64,000 bases of DNA from Sphingobacteriales bacterium (GTDB lineage Bacteria; Bacteroidota; Bacteroidia; Chitinophagales; Chitinophagaceae), in assembly GCA_900299255.1 (NCBI GenBank), contig OMJB01000099.1, forward strand, positions 1 through 64,000, written 5' to 3'. Of this stretch, positions 55,835-64,000 are shown piece by piece. The position numbers were made by a program, and so were the translations under genes. Every line of letters starts with the position of its first letter. The first letter of the stretch is position 1. The notes under the pieces were generated by a model that did no database searches, had not been told where the DNA came from, and saw only the letters and a list, made by a program, of their open reading frames with translations.

Positions 55835-56260
55835 CTAATCCAGAAATCTTCTCTTCAGCTGCGGAGTTGGTATCATACATTCGTTGCGTTTGCCAAACCA
55901 TTTGTAACGGTTGCGGGCAACGAGGTCATAAACCCAATCCCTGATAAATCTGGGAAGGACAAAACCTATAACGGACAAGCTCCAAAAACCACTCAACAGT
56001 TTTGCTGTTTCCAGTGCGGCAGTTGATTTAATAAAATAGCGCCCCTTGTAGTAAAGAATAAAACTATCCGGTTCTTTCAAACCGAATCCCTGTATCTGGC
56101 TCAGATCGGCTTTCGCCTGCAGCCCCCTTGCAGATTGAAGGGCTGCAAACATAAATTGTTCTTTCTTATCTCGCCGAATAATAAACTGCACAGCACCGTT
56201 GCAGAGATTGCATTCACCATCGAAAAACAATATGGGAGCTGATGTTTCGACGGCGCTCAT
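55835..56260 (-). CDS. DCC-family thiol-disulfide oxidoreductase-like protein
   Basis: A 141-residue protein of the DCC (DUF393) family, named for the conserved D-x3-C-x2-C motif, here in ILFFDGECNLCNGAVQF. It shares the thioredoxin-like fold prediction of that family. The middle KEPDSFILYYKGRYFIKSTAAL and the C-terminal VARNRYKWFGKR are typical. Its substrate is unknown. It lies 3 bases after the stop of the upstream lipoprotein gene, so the two are co-transcribed. Confidence 0.88.
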   Translation of the reverse strand: MSAVETSAPILFFDGECNLCNGAVQFIIRRDKKEQFMFAALQSARGLQAKADLSQIQGFGLKEPDSFILYYKGRYFIKSTAALETAKLLSGFWSLSVIGFVLPRFIRDWVYDLVARNRYKWFGKRNECMIPTPQLKRRFLD

Positions 56261-56263
56261 ATG

Positions 56264-56539
56264 CTATTTGCTTACTGCTGGCTTGCTTTTTGAAACAGTA
56301 TCTTTCAACTGTTTAAGCAGGCGGGCGTTCAAAATTGAATCAACTTTTACCTTAACCTCTATTTTCATACGCCGCTCCAGATCTATGGATGCTGCCTGAT
56401 CAGACTCGGCAGTACCAGCCTTAACGGCAGAATCTATTTTCCGGCTCACTTCCTGCTTAGAGAGTGGCTGAACAGGCTTGTTGCAGGCAAAAAAAACCAT
56501 ACAAAATACTACTGCGGCAATGGTTAATGTTCCCTTCAT
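56264..56539 (-). CDS. Small lipoprotein of unknown function
   Basis: A 91-residue lipoprotein. MKGTLTIAAVVFCMVFFAC gives a lipobox (VFFAC), followed by a short Pro-rich linker and a highly charged helix (RKIDSAVKAGTAESDQAASIDLERRMKIEVKVKVDSILNARLLKQL) that could form a coiled coil. I used the ATG at 56539, since a perfect -7 box lies 12 bases upstream and 8 extra residues of the longer frame would precede the signal. It is the first gene of a pair with the DCC protein. The function is unknown. Confidence 0.6.
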   Translation of the reverse strand: MKGTLTIAAVVFCMVFFACNKPVQPLSKQEVSRKIDSAVKAGTAESDQAASIDLERRMKIEVKVKVDSILNARLLKQLKDTVSKSKPAVSK

Positions 56540-56551
56540 AATTTGTGCATA

Positions 56552-56559
56552 CAAAGTTA
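56552..56559 (-). promoter_or_regulatory. -7 box (TAACTTTG) of the lipoprotein-DCC pair
   Basis: A perfect TAnnTTTG on the minus strand, 12 bases before the ATG at 56539. Confidence 0.5.
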
Positions 56560-56795
56560 ACATTCAGGTATCAAAATGTGTACCAATATACCATCTTCAT
56601 AAAACATTAACAGTCAGGCACTGCGTCAAACAGGTTACCCGGAATGTAATTTGATATAAACAGGTAAGCCCGTATGACCTGATTGATGCTGAGAAATACA
56701 GGAAGCATCAAGCAGTTTTATACAGGCTTCTTGCTGCTCTTTTTTAAGAATACCGATGCGTTATACCGATAAAAAGTCGGAAATTTACATAGGTT

Positions 56796-57440
56796 ATGAC
56801 AATCAAAAGGCTGTTTGGTATATTGTTTCTGATGCCCTTGTTTTTTACAAGGGCGAATGCGCAATTGTCAGCAAACGACACCATCAGGCTAGGGGCCACC
56901 ACCGAAAACGGTATCACCTACCCCATGGTATTCCTGCCAGAAGTTGAAACCGTTGGCGTGTCAATAGATGGTGCCGGACGTATCAGGAGAGATAAACTCC
57001 GCAACGACATTTTTGTAGTCTATCCGTATGCGCTGGCTGCGGCTGCGGTATTTAAAGACATCAACGATAACCTTGAAAATCTGGACCGCCGCCGTGACAG
57101 AAGACAATACCTGAAGTCGATAGACAGAAATCTGGATGTAACGTTTAAGGAACCACTGAAAAACCTGAGTATTGATCAGGGGCATGTGCTTATTAAACTG
57201 ATTAACCGGCAAACTGGTAAAAACTGCTTCAGTATCATCCGGGAGCTGAAGGGTGGATTTACAGCGGTAATGTGGCAGTCGGTAGGCATATTCTTTAACA
57301 ACAACCTGAACAGAGACTACGACCCCGAAAATGACGACCGTGAGCTGGAGGGCTTCGTGAAAGATCTGGAGGCTTCCAATGCTTACCGTTACCAGTTAAG
57401 CCGCCAGGATGAACTCCTGAAAAAAATCAGGAAGCCATAA
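56796..57440 (+). CDS. Exported DUF4294 protein
   Basis: A 214-residue protein with a signal peptide (MTIKRLFGILFLMPLFFTRANA-Q). The mature part matches the Bacteroidota family DUF4294: GATTENGITYPMVFLPEVE, then VYPYALAAAAVFKDIND, and GKNCFSIIRELKGGFTAVMWQSVGIFFNNNL. The family is conserved but, as far as I know, uncharacterised. It is convergent with the LUD gene. Confidence 0.85.
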   Translation: MTIKRLFGILFLMPLFFTRANAQLSANDTIRLGATTENGITYPMVFLPEVETVGVSIDGAGRIRRDKLRNDIFVVYPYALAAAAVFKDINDNLENLDRRRDRRQYLKSIDRNLDVTFKEPLKNLSIDQGHVLIKLINRQTGKNCFSIIRELKGGFTAVMWQSVGIFFNNNLNRDYDPENDDRELEGFVKDLEASNAYRYQLSRQDELLKKIRKP

Positions 57441-57449
57441 TTCCCGTGC

Positions 57450-58112
57450 TTACATATCTGCATTGATCAGGAAGCAGAATATCTCTGCCGGTCCGTGCAC
57501 TCCCACCACCAATGTCTTTTCAATATCAGCAGTACGGCTGGGCCCCGTAGTGATATTAATCATTGAAGGCAGGCCGGTTCCATACTTTTTCTTCAGGTCG
57601 TTGATTCCATCGTCAATATCAGCCACTACCTGATTAGCGTAAGCAAATACCAGATGTACCGGATAATAAACAGACGCTGTTCTGCCCAGATGCTGGAGGC
57701 TGCTCAGCAAAATAGATCCGGTACGCGCAATGAGCATTTCGCAGCCCGTTAGGCAGGCATCTGCACTTTCGGCTTTCGGATCGGCCGGGTTCAGTATATC
57801 AATGCGGTTATTATGGAAAATTTTCAGCTGCCGTTCATCTGCACACAGCAATTGCTTCCAACCGCGGTTTTCAAAGAGGATATTTATGTTGTTCATGAGC
57901 TCCTGCTCATTTTCACAAAAAACAAACTTCCCGCCCAGCTTGATAAACGCCTCTGCAAACTGCTCTTCCAGTGCCATATCAGCTTGCGGGTATATAGCCC
58001 TGTTATCATTCTCCACTTCGGGAAAAGGCATAGCTACTGGCTGCCCGCTCAGTCCTTTCCTGATTCTGCTGAAAATATTCTCCCTCGCCTTAGATGTTTT
58101 AAATGTCTGCAT
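57450..58112 (-). CDS. LUD-domain protein (LutC/YkgG-like)
   Basis: A 220-residue protein of the LUD (LutC) family, which in other bacteria takes part in lactate oxidation with LutA and LutB. The blocks TGCEMLIARTGSILLSS, VYYPVHLVFAYANQVV and the C-terminal ITTGPSRTADIEKTLVVGVHGPAE are typical. LutA and LutB are absent here. In Bacteroidota a stand-alone LUD protein commonly follows ftsH, so the role may differ from lactate use. It lies 86 bp downstream of ftsH in the same direction, after a hairpin. Confidence 0.88.
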   Translation of the reverse strand: MQTFKTSKARENIFSRIRKGLSGQPVAMPFPEVENDNRAIYPQADMALEEQFAEAFIKLGGKFVFCENEQELMNNINILFENRGWKQLLCADERQLKIFHNNRIDILNPADPKAESADACLTGCEMLIARTGSILLSSLQHLGRTASVYYPVHLVFAYANQVVADIDDGINDLKKKYGTGLPSMINITTGPSRTADIEKTLVVGVHGPAEIFCFLINADM

Positions 58113-58167
58113 CAGCTGTAATGAACACTTTTGCCCGGATACAGTTGTTCCGGATTTTTACAAAAAT

Positions 58168-58198
58168 AAAAAAAGCGGTGATTAACACCGCTTTTTTA
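58168..58198 (-). terminator. Terminator after ftsH
   Basis: GCGGTG (58175-58180) pairs with CACCGC (58186-58191) around ATTAA, extended by flanking A and T pairs. On the minus strand a T-rich tract follows. It may reduce read-through into the LUD gene. Confidence 0.75.
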
Positions 58199-60205
58199 TT
58201 AAGATACTGTTTGCTGCTCCGACGCATTCGATGCGGTTTCCGCCTGCTCGGCTTCTTCACCCGGTGCAGCGTCGTCATACGGACGCCTGCCCAGCAGCCG
58301 CTCCATATCATCCTTGAACAGCACTTCTTTTTTAAGCAATTCCTCAGCAATAAGTTTCACAGAATCAATCTTTTCAGACAACAACAGTTTCACTTTCTGA
58401 TAGGCTTCATCCACCAGCTTTCTCACTTCATCATCTATCATTTTTCCGGTCTCCTCAGAGTATGGCTTGGAAAAACTGCCTTCATTCTGCGGATCGTAGA
58501 ACGAGATGTTGCCCACTTTGTTATTCATACCATACATAGACACCATAGCGTATGCAGTACGTGTTACATGCTGCAGGTCGCTCAGGGCACCAGTTGATAT
58601 TTTATTGAACACCAGTTCTTCCACAGCCCTGCCACCCAAAGACATTTTCATATCATCCAGAAGGTGATCTGTAGTGCGTATGTATACCTCCTTAGGCAGA
58701 TACTGTGCATAACCCAGCGCAGCTACTCCCCTTGGAACGATGGTAACTTTCACCAAAGGATGTGCGTGCTCCAGATACCAGCCTGAAACCGCATGGCCTG
58801 CTTCGTGGAAAGCGATGATGCGCTTTTCCTCAGGCAATATGATCTTGTTCTTCTTTTCCAGTCCGCCTATTACCCTGTCAATAGCATCATTAAAATCAGA
58901 CATCTCTACTTCTGTCTTGCCCTTCCTGGCAGCTATCAGGGCTGCTTCGTTACAGATATTGGCAATATCGGCACCAGCAAAACCCGGTGTCTGAACCGCA
59001 AGCTTCTTGATATTCAGATCTTTTGACCTTTTAATTGGTTTCAGGTGTACTTCGAATATCTTCTCCCTTCCCTTCACATCTGGAATATCTATTGATATCT
59101 GACGATCAAAACGGCCCGGGCGAAGCAATGCGATATCCAGTACATCCGGACGGTTTGTAGCTGCCAAAACGATAATTCCGCTGTCGCCGCTAAAGCCATC
59201 CATTTCCACCAGCAGCTGATTGAGTGTATTCTCGCGCTCATCGTTGCTCATTACAACATTCTTACCTCTGGCCCTGCCTATTGCATCTATCTCATCAATA
59301 AACACGATACAAGGCGCCTTTTCTCTTGCCTGCTTAAACACATCACGCACCCTGCTGGCTCCAACGCCCACAAACAGCTCCACAAAGTCTGACCCCGACA
59401 TAGAGAAGAAAGGAACCTGCGCCTCGCCTGCCATTGCTTTTGCCAGGAGAGTTTTACCGGTTCCCGGAGGGCCAACCAGCAAAGCACCCTTGGGTATCTT
59501 ACCACCCAGTGATGTGTATTTTTTGGGATTCTTAAGGAAATCAACAATCTCCATAACTTCAACTTTCGCTTCGTCAAGGCCGGCAACGTCATTAAACGTA
59601 ATGTTAACCCGTGTGCCTTTTTCAAACAACTGAGCTTTGGACTTGCCAATATTAAATATGCCACCACCTGCACCGCCGCCACCGCCTGAACCCATCTTCC
59701 TGAAAATCAGGAACCACATAGCAACAATAAATATTATTGGCAGCAAAAAGGTCTGCAAAAGAATGTGCAGGTAATCGCCCTGCTGATCGTAAGATAAAGG
59801 CGGGCGTTCTGATTCCGGAATGTTCTTTTCAGCTTCGTCCAGATCCTTGCCAAAACGGTCTACTGTACCTATCTTAAAAGTATACGCGGGCGTTTTGTCA
59901 CTGGCGTTTACATTTGGGAATTTACCATTAGGCTGGTTAGCCGCGGCTGTAGGCTTCAGGTACACCTCAACATGGTCGTTGTTAATAACAACGATTCTGG
60001 CAACCTCTCCTCTGTTCAGGTTCTCTTTAAAATTCTGAAAGGTATGCTCGGTGCCACTGCTGCCAATATTACCACCAACTATCTGGGCTATAATAATGGC
60101 AACAAGTATAATGCCGTAAATCCAATAGATATTGAATTTGGGCCCTTTGCGCGGAGCCTGGCCGTCGCCAGGCTTTAATCCGGGCTTCTGTGAATTTTCT
60201 TCCAT
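58199..60205 (-). CDS. ftsH: ATP-dependent zinc metalloprotease FtsH
   Basis: A 668-residue membrane-anchored AAA+ protease that degrades misfolded membrane proteins and selected soluble regulators. There are two N-terminal transmembrane helices (about 27-47 and 150-170) around a periplasmic domain, then a Gly-rich linker. The AAA domain has Walker A ([14 protein letters not shown]), Walker B ([12 protein letters not shown]) and the second region of homology ([20 protein letters not shown]). The protease domain carries the zinc motif HEAGH. It is in an operon-like row: rsfS, ftsH, LUD. Confidence 0.97.
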   Translation of the reverse strand: MEENSQKPGLKPGDGQAPRKGPKFNIYWIYGIILVAIIIAQIVGGNIGSSGTEHTFQNFKENLNRGEVARIVVINNDHVEVYLKPTAAANQPNGKFPNVNASDKTPAYTFKIGTVDRFGKDLDEAEKNIPESERPPLSYDQQGDYLHILLQTFLLPIIFIVAMWFLIFRKMGSGGGGGAGGGIFNIGKSKAQLFEKGTRVNITFNDVAGLDEAKVEVMEIVDFLKNPKKYTSLGGKIPKGALLVGPPGTGKTLLAKAMAGEAQVPFFSMSGSDFVELFVGVGASRVRDVFKQAREKAPCIVFIDEIDAIGRARGKNVVMSNDERENTLNQLLVEMDGFSGDSGIIVLAATNRPDVLDIALLRPGRFDRQISIDIPDVKGREKIFEVHLKPIKRSKDLNIKKLAVQTPGFAGADIANICNEAALIAARKGKTEVEMSDFNDAIDRVIGGLEKKNKIILPEEKRIIAFHEAGHAVSGWYLEHAHPLVKVTIVPRGVAALGYAQYLPKEVYIRTTDHLLDDMKMSLGGRAVEELVFNKISTGALSDLQHVTRTAYAMVSMYGMNNKVGNISFYDPQNEGSFSKPYSEETGKMIDDEVRKLVDEAYQKVKLLLSEKIDSVKLIAEELLKKEVLFKDDMERLLGRRPYDDAAPGEEAEQAETASNASEQQTVS

Positions 60206-60276
60206 CTCTCTTTCGTTATGCTGATTTCTTAATGCTAAATACTTTTTACGGACTTCTTTTTATATATACTGTGCAA

Positions 60277-60669
60277 TCAATGTTCTGATCTGGGAGCATC
60301 TTCCCAAAGGCTTTCCAGATTGTAAAATATTCTTTGTTCGTGCTGAAAAATATGAACCACTATGTTTACATAATCTACAAGAGTCCATTGATCACCATGC
60401 TCTATATGGTATGGCCTTTCTTCGCAATCCCGTTCTATAATTTCTTCAATGTTTCTGGCAATTGCTTTTACCTGAATATTAGACCCTGCATCACATAGTA
60501 TAAAAAAATCCGCTACCGCTTCGTCAATCTTTTTAAGGTCAAGTGAAACGATATGTGATCCTTTTTTTTCCTGAATCGCAGCAATTATCGTCTTGAAAAG
60601 CTTACTGTTTTTAGTCAGTCTGGTTGGAGATTTCTTCCTTTCCTGTAAAGAGGTTATTATTTTATCCAA
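60277..60669 (-). CDS. rsfS: Ribosomal silencing factor RsfS
   Basis: A 130-residue RsfS/YbeB/Iojap-family protein that binds ribosomal protein uL14 and blocks 30S-50S joining in starved cells. Family blocks are DFFILCDAGSNIQVKAIARNIEE and GDQWTLVDYVNIVVHIF, followed by RIFYNLESLW. The length is normal. It is divergent from birA and upstream of ftsH (71 bp), a common Bacteroidota order. Confidence 0.93.
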   Translation of the reverse strand: MDKIITSLQERKKSPTRLTKNSKLFKTIIAAIQEKKGSHIVSLDLKKIDEAVADFFILCDAGSNIQVKAIARNIEEIIERDCEERPYHIEHGDQWTLVDYVNIVVHIFQHEQRIFYNLESLWEDAPRSEH

Positions 60670-60709
60670 ATTTTGGTGCTTATTTTGTTCGGTTATTGCT
60701 TATACTTTC

Positions 60710-60743
60710 CAAAATTATAAATCTTTTCGCACTAAACCTCAAA
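60710..60743 (-). promoter_or_regulatory. Promoter of the rsfS-ftsH-LUD row
   Basis: On the minus strand, TTTG (60743-60740), a 22-base spacer, and a perfect -7 box TAATTTTG (60717-60710), 40 bases before the rsfS ATG. The -33 TTTG ends 3 bases from the birA GTG (60747), so the two genes share this region. Confidence 0.6.
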
Positions 60744-60746
60744 GCC

Positions 60747-61481
60747 GTGATAGATTTCACAATTATTGAACATAGTTTTATTGATAGTACCAATAACTAT
60801 GCCATGCAGTTAATAGATGCCAATAAAGCACTGCACGGCATGACAATTACTGCCTTGTCGCAGACTGCCGGTAAAGGGCAAAGAGGCAACCAATGGGCAG
60901 ATACACCGGGAGATAGCCTCCTTATGAGCATAATTATTAATCCCATTCAGGAAATTCAGGAGCAATTCTCCTTTAATGCATCAGTTGCTGTGGCAATAGC
61001 CAATGTTTTGCAAAACCTCAGTACCGGTTGGAACGTACAAATTAAGTGGCCAAATGACATTATTGTCAATGACAAAAAGGCAGGAGGCATTCTTATCGAA
61101 AATACTCTGAGAGGTTCAAAGTGGACCCATTGTGTCATTGGCCTTGGGCTGAATGTGAACCAGGAGGCTATGCCTGCCGACCTGCCCCATGCCACGTCTT
61201 TGACAATGGAATCTGGCAAAAAATACCAACTCTCCCAGTTGCGCGACAGCATACATGCCGCCGTTATGGATGCAGCAAATTTTCCACTGAAGCCTGAATC
61301 GGCAATGAATTCCTACAACCAACTACTATTCAAACGTGAACAATTGCAGCGTTTCAGTGGTCCCGCGGGCTACCGCGAAGTAAGAATAAAAGGTGTACAT
61401 TCTGATGGCCAGCTTGAAATTGCCAACCCCGACGGAACCACCGATTTTTACTTTCACGGCCAGTATGAATGGTGTTGGTGA
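60747..61481 (+). CDS. birA: Biotin--[acetyl-CoA-carboxylase] ligase
   Basis: A 244-residue biotin protein ligase that activates biotin as biotinyl-AMP and attaches it to acetyl-CoA carboxylase. It has the catalytic GKGQRGNQW motif, SLLMSIIINP and KWPNDI with the conserved Lys. It lacks the N-terminal winged-helix repressor domain of E. coli BirA, so it is a ligase only. The start is GTG at 60747. The upstream ATG at 60624 would overlap rsfS and its promoter. Confidence 0.9.
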   Translation: MIDFTIIEHSFIDSTNNYAMQLIDANKALHGMTITALSQTAGKGQRGNQWADTPGDSLLMSIIINPIQEIQEQFSFNASVAVAIANVLQNLSTGWNVQIKWPNDIIVNDKKAGGILIENTLRGSKWTHCVIGLGLNVNQEAMPADLPHATSLTMESGKKYQLSQLRDSIHAAVMDAANFPLKPESAMNSYNQLLFKREQLQRFSGPAGYREVRIKGVHSDGQLEIANPDGTTDFYFHGQYEWCW

Positions 61482-61553
61482 TACCGCCAATAAGTTAATG
61501 CCGTTTAATAAATTGATTAATTTTCGTATGTTCGTAGATAATTATCGAATCAA

Positions 61554-62591
61554 ATGAACGCCCCCATAACGGAAGAAACTTATTCCTTTTTGCCGCCTAC
61601 ATCAGACAAGGGTACATTAGGAGTTATGCACCTTAAACGGTATTGGCACAAATTGCAGGCCAAGAAAGATGGCAGGTTGCCATCAGACGCACTCAGTGAT
61701 GAGTGGACTACAGATACAACGTTGCTGAACACAGTAGGGCTTGGGCTTGAACAGGCCATCAAACACATACTAAGGGAAACAGAGTATTTTGAACAGTTTG
61801 AGAACTGGGTCTTACAGGTAAATAAAGGGGCATTGCCTTTAAAACAGATTGAGACTTTTAATGCACAATTGTCAGGCAATTTCACAGCAGAGGATACACC
61901 AATTCCTGAAGTACTATCAAAAGAGGACCTGGAGTTTTGGAACGAGCATGGTTATATAATTCTGCGCAATGCCGTTGCTGTCGAAGACTGTGATAACACA
62001 ATAGTGCTGATGTGCGAACACCTGGGTATTGAAAGGCACAACCCTGAAACATGGTACAGGCAACACCCTGACCGGCAGGGAATTATGGTTCAGTTGTTCC
62101 AGCATCCACAACTGCAAAAAAACAGGGAAACTCCGGTGATTAGAATGGCGTTTGAGCAACTGTGGGGCAGAAAAGACATACTTGTAAATACAGACCGGGT
62201 TGGGTTTAATCCGCCAGAAACAGATACTTATAAATTTCCCGGCCCAAAATTACACTGGGATGTGAGCCTTGACCTGCCGATTCCATTTGGGCTGCAGGGC
62301 ATTTTGTACCTCTCTGACACTGCCGAAAACCAGGGCGCATTCACGCTTGTACCCGGCTTCCAAAACCATGTAGAGCAGTGGATAAAAGGCCTGCCACCCG
62401 GAACCAACCCCAGAACGCAGGATATGTATGCACTGGGGCATAAGCCAATAGCTGCAAACGCTGGTGATTTTATTATCTGGCATCACGCATTGCCACACGG
62501 CAGCAGCCCCAACACCTCAAAAGTTCCAAGATTCGTGCAGTACTTTGTGTACCAGCCGATTGACGCTGAAGTAAAGAAAAAGTGGATTTAA
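61554..62591 (+). CDS. Phytanoyl-CoA dioxygenase-family protein
   Basis: A 345-residue Fe(II)/2-oxoglutarate-dependent dioxygenase of the PhyH superfamily. The iron-binding HxD is in KLHWDVSLDLP, and the distal His plus 2-oxoglutarate region is DFIIWHHALPHGSSPN followed by PRFVQYF. EFWNEHGYIILRNAVAVEDC is the typical PhyH opening of the core domain. The N-terminal ~110 residues form an extra helical domain. The substrate is unknown. TTTA, a 19-base spacer and TATGTTCG (61527-61534) form a weak promoter. Confidence 0.87.
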   Translation: MNAPITEETYSFLPPTSDKGTLGVMHLKRYWHKLQAKKDGRLPSDALSDEWTTDTTLLNTVGLGLEQAIKHILRETEYFEQFENWVLQVNKGALPLKQIETFNAQLSGNFTAEDTPIPEVLSKEDLEFWNEHGYIILRNAVAVEDCDNTIVLMCEHLGIERHNPETWYRQHPDRQGIMVQLFQHPQLQKNRETPVIRMAFEQLWGRKDILVNTDRVGFNPPETDTYKFPGPKLHWDVSLDLPIPFGLQGILYLSDTAENQGAFTLVPGFQNHVEQWIKGLPPGTNPRTQDMYALGHKPIAANAGDFIIWHHALPHGSSPNTSKVPRFVQYFVYQPIDAEVKKKWI

Positions 62592-62646
62592 TGTTTGACG
62601 GCAGTGGCTGCGAAACAATTATTATACCAAAACCAACCTAATTTGT

Positions 62647-63063
62647 ATGGCCGATTTAAAAACCAAATTGAACGATGAAAGTGTAGAGGGATTTCTGAAC
62701 AAAATAGACAGTGAACAACGCAGGGCAGATGCATTAGAAATTATGAAAATAATGGAAGAAGCAACAGGCCAGCCTTCAAAAATGTGGGGCAGCGGTATTG
62801 TAGGCTACGGTAGCTACCACTATAAATACGACAGTGGACATGAAGGAGACATGTGTAAAATCGGCTTTTCGCCGCGCAAACAAACGTTCGCTTTATATGG
62901 TTTTTTAGGTATAGATAAGAAAGAAGAATACCTACAGAAATTAGGCAAACACAAAACATCCGGCTCATGCCTGCATCTGGGCAAGCTATCTGATACAGAC
63001 AAAGCTGTGCTTAAAAAAATGGCTAAGGAAGCCTTCAAAAACATGACAAAAAAGTATGGGTAA
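62647..63063 (+). CDS. DUF1801 (YdhG-like) protein
   Basis: A 138-residue cytoplasmic protein of the DUF1801 / YdhG family, many members of which adopt a frataxin/YdhG-like alpha/beta fold. Typical blocks are RRADALEIMKIMEEATG, MWGSGIVGYGSYHYKY, KIGFSPRKQTFALYGF and GKLSDTDKAVLKKM. The function is not established. It follows the PhyH gene in the same direction by 55 bp. Confidence 0.85.
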   Translation: MADLKTKLNDESVEGFLNKIDSEQRRADALEIMKIMEEATGQPSKMWGSGIVGYGSYHYKYDSGHEGDMCKIGFSPRKQTFALYGFLGIDKKEEYLQKLGKHKTSGSCLHLGKLSDTDKAVLKKMAKEAFKNMTKKYG

Positions 63064-63293
63064 TTCCTCATTTGATTCTTGCAATATTTTATCCATTAGT
63101 CACTTTTTTTGCGACAATTGGAAATTTGGCTTAGTAAAACTGCAATAAATTCGAGATCGTTGGGCGTACTGTCTGGCATTGAGCAAAATATCAAATTCAG
63201 TTCCCTGAATGTCAGCCAATTAATTAATCTGCAATACTTTTTCAAACTACATACTTTCAACTAACTGATTATTAATTTGCCCGAACTAAGAAT

Positions 63294-64000
63294 ATGAAGT
63301 ACCTGTTTACCCTGATATCTGTAACCGTTGTTTTTAGCGCTTTTGCACAGCGCCCATTGCCAGCTTTTCACAGTTTCAGGGATAAATTCCTTTATTTAGA
63401 TACCAACAGAAATTATTTCGACAAACCAATCAGCAGTTTGACTGATTCACTGGTCACGTTGGTTCAACATGCTAAAAGAATTAATGATCGTGAACTAGAT
63501 TTTATCGTCCGAATTTTCGGGTGTGAACATGCTGCCAAAGACCCGGCAAGTAAAACAGATGCTGTTGAAAAAGAACTTAAACAAATTTATGCGGATGCCC
63601 ATGAAAGCCAACTGAAATATGTGGAGGCGTACGCACTTCAGGCACTTGGCGATTTTTATGGAAACAGTAAAAAATTGCAAAGTGAGGCTATTGAGCAGTA
63701 CATGGCAGCGTACGATATCTACAAAAACTTCAACAGTGAAGAATTTCCAGCCAGGCAAACATACACATATAGCCTTGGCGGGATTTATTACCGATATGAA
63801 GATTATGAAAATGCCATTAAGTACATGCAGGAAGCCAGATAACTTAAGAATACTTCCAGAAAAGACATCTTTTGTTCTATTTCAAATACTATTGGCATGT
63901 CATACAGGCATAAAGGAATGTACGACAGCGCCATATTGTATTTTAAGGATGCCTATACCAATTCTATTGTGTTGAACGATATAGCCTGGAAAGGTATTTC
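63294..64000 (+). pseudogene. TPR protein gene with an in-frame stop, continuing past the window
   Basis: The 182-codon reading frame begins with a signal peptide (MKYLFTLISVTVVFSAFA-Q) and TPR-like helices (QSEAIEQYMAAYDIYKNF, GGIYYRYEDYENAIKYMQEAR), then TAA at 63840-63842. Beyond the stop the same frame continues TPR-like (SISNTIGMSYRHKGMYDSAILYFKDAY) to base 64000. This is the N-terminal architecture of Bacteroidota TPR sensor proteins, whose kinase or LuxR domain would lie outside the window. A single in-frame stop therefore splits the gene, or is a sequencing error. Confidence 0.72.

Noticed and set aside
56756-56947. A 63-codon plus-strand ORF overlapping the DUF4294 gene
   Set aside because: It lies in a different frame from the recognisable family protein and is low in content.
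60624-60746. Upstream ATG start of birA
   Set aside because: It overlaps rsfS on the other strand and the shared promoter region. The family homology begins at the GTG at 60747.
1-64000. tRNA and rRNA genes
   Set aside because: I looked through the intergenic regions and saw no cloverleaf or rRNA sequence. A covariance-model search would be more decisive.

Overview
The window looks like a piece of a Bacteroidota chromosome, most likely a Chitinophagaceae-type member of the Chitinophagia. The evidence is: type IX secretion (Por) C-terminal sorting tails on two surface proteins; families found mainly in this phylum (DUF6029, DUF5916, DUF2911, DUF4294); the Bacteroidota -7 promoter element TAnnTTTG in front of many genes; few Shine-Dalgarno sites; and the conserved birA / rsfS-ftsH-LUD neighbourhood. 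Gene order is typical of a free-living heterotroph. I see no rRNA, tRNA, CRISPR array, prophage or intact insertion sequence.

Layout. 1-4.5 kb: the 3' part of clpB, a small exported protein, a GT39-like membrane glycosyltransferase and a TlpA/ResA-like thioredoxin. 4.5-8.7 kb: two outer-membrane barrel proteins (DUF6029 and CBM9-DUF5916). 8.7-9.5 kb: a gene-poor scar with a remnant of an Eco57I-type restriction-modification enzyme and three 55-bp repeats. 9.5-16.5 kb: a Lys-rich exported repeat protein, a lipoprotein, a CbpA-like J-protein, a GH92 mannosidase, then recF and recR. 16.5-25.5 kb: a broken porin-like gene, an acyl-CoA dehydrogenase, tandem acyltransferase-3 paralogues, a frameshifted methyltransferase, a membrane protein and lpd. 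25.6-29.1 kb: a CheY-like regulator without a normal start codon, then a lipoprotein / membrane protein / histidine kinase / NarL regulator cassette. 29-34.8 kb: a DegT-fold enzyme with His at the Schiff-base lysine position, fusA and smaller genes. 34.8-46 kb: a T9SS surface protein interrupted by a stop codon, a membrane protein followed by purQ, a duplicated DsbD alpha domain followed by full DsbD, an FAD oxidoreductase, an esterase-like lipoprotein and metF. 46-52.3 kb: a 2088-residue T9SS surface protein with about eleven ~90-residue repeats. 52.4-64 kb: nadD, DUF2911, DCC and DUF4294 proteins, the rsfS-ftsH-LUD operon divergent from birA, a PhyH oxygenase, a DUF1801 protein and a TPR gene cut by an in-frame stop.

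Functionally, many exported proteins (barrels, lipoproteins, T9SS adhesin-like proteins, GH92) sit beside periplasmic thiol chemistry (TlpA, DsbD, a DsbD-alpha paralogue, a DCC protein) and housekeeping genes (clpB, recF, recR, fusA, purQ, nadD, ftsH, rsfS, birA, metF, lpd).

The most unusual feature is the number of damaged genes. Five genes have an internal stop or frameshift although both halves still read as one protein: 17307-17923, 21680-22475, 26984-27633, 34808-36877 and 63294-end. A response regulator (25614-26039) lacks an ATG, GTG or TTG start, and an esterase-like lipoprotein (43921-44766) has Leu where the catalytic His is expected. The three frameshifts lie in, or are explained by, one-base changes in short mononucleotide runs. 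The sequence alone cannot separate assembly errors from real gene decay.
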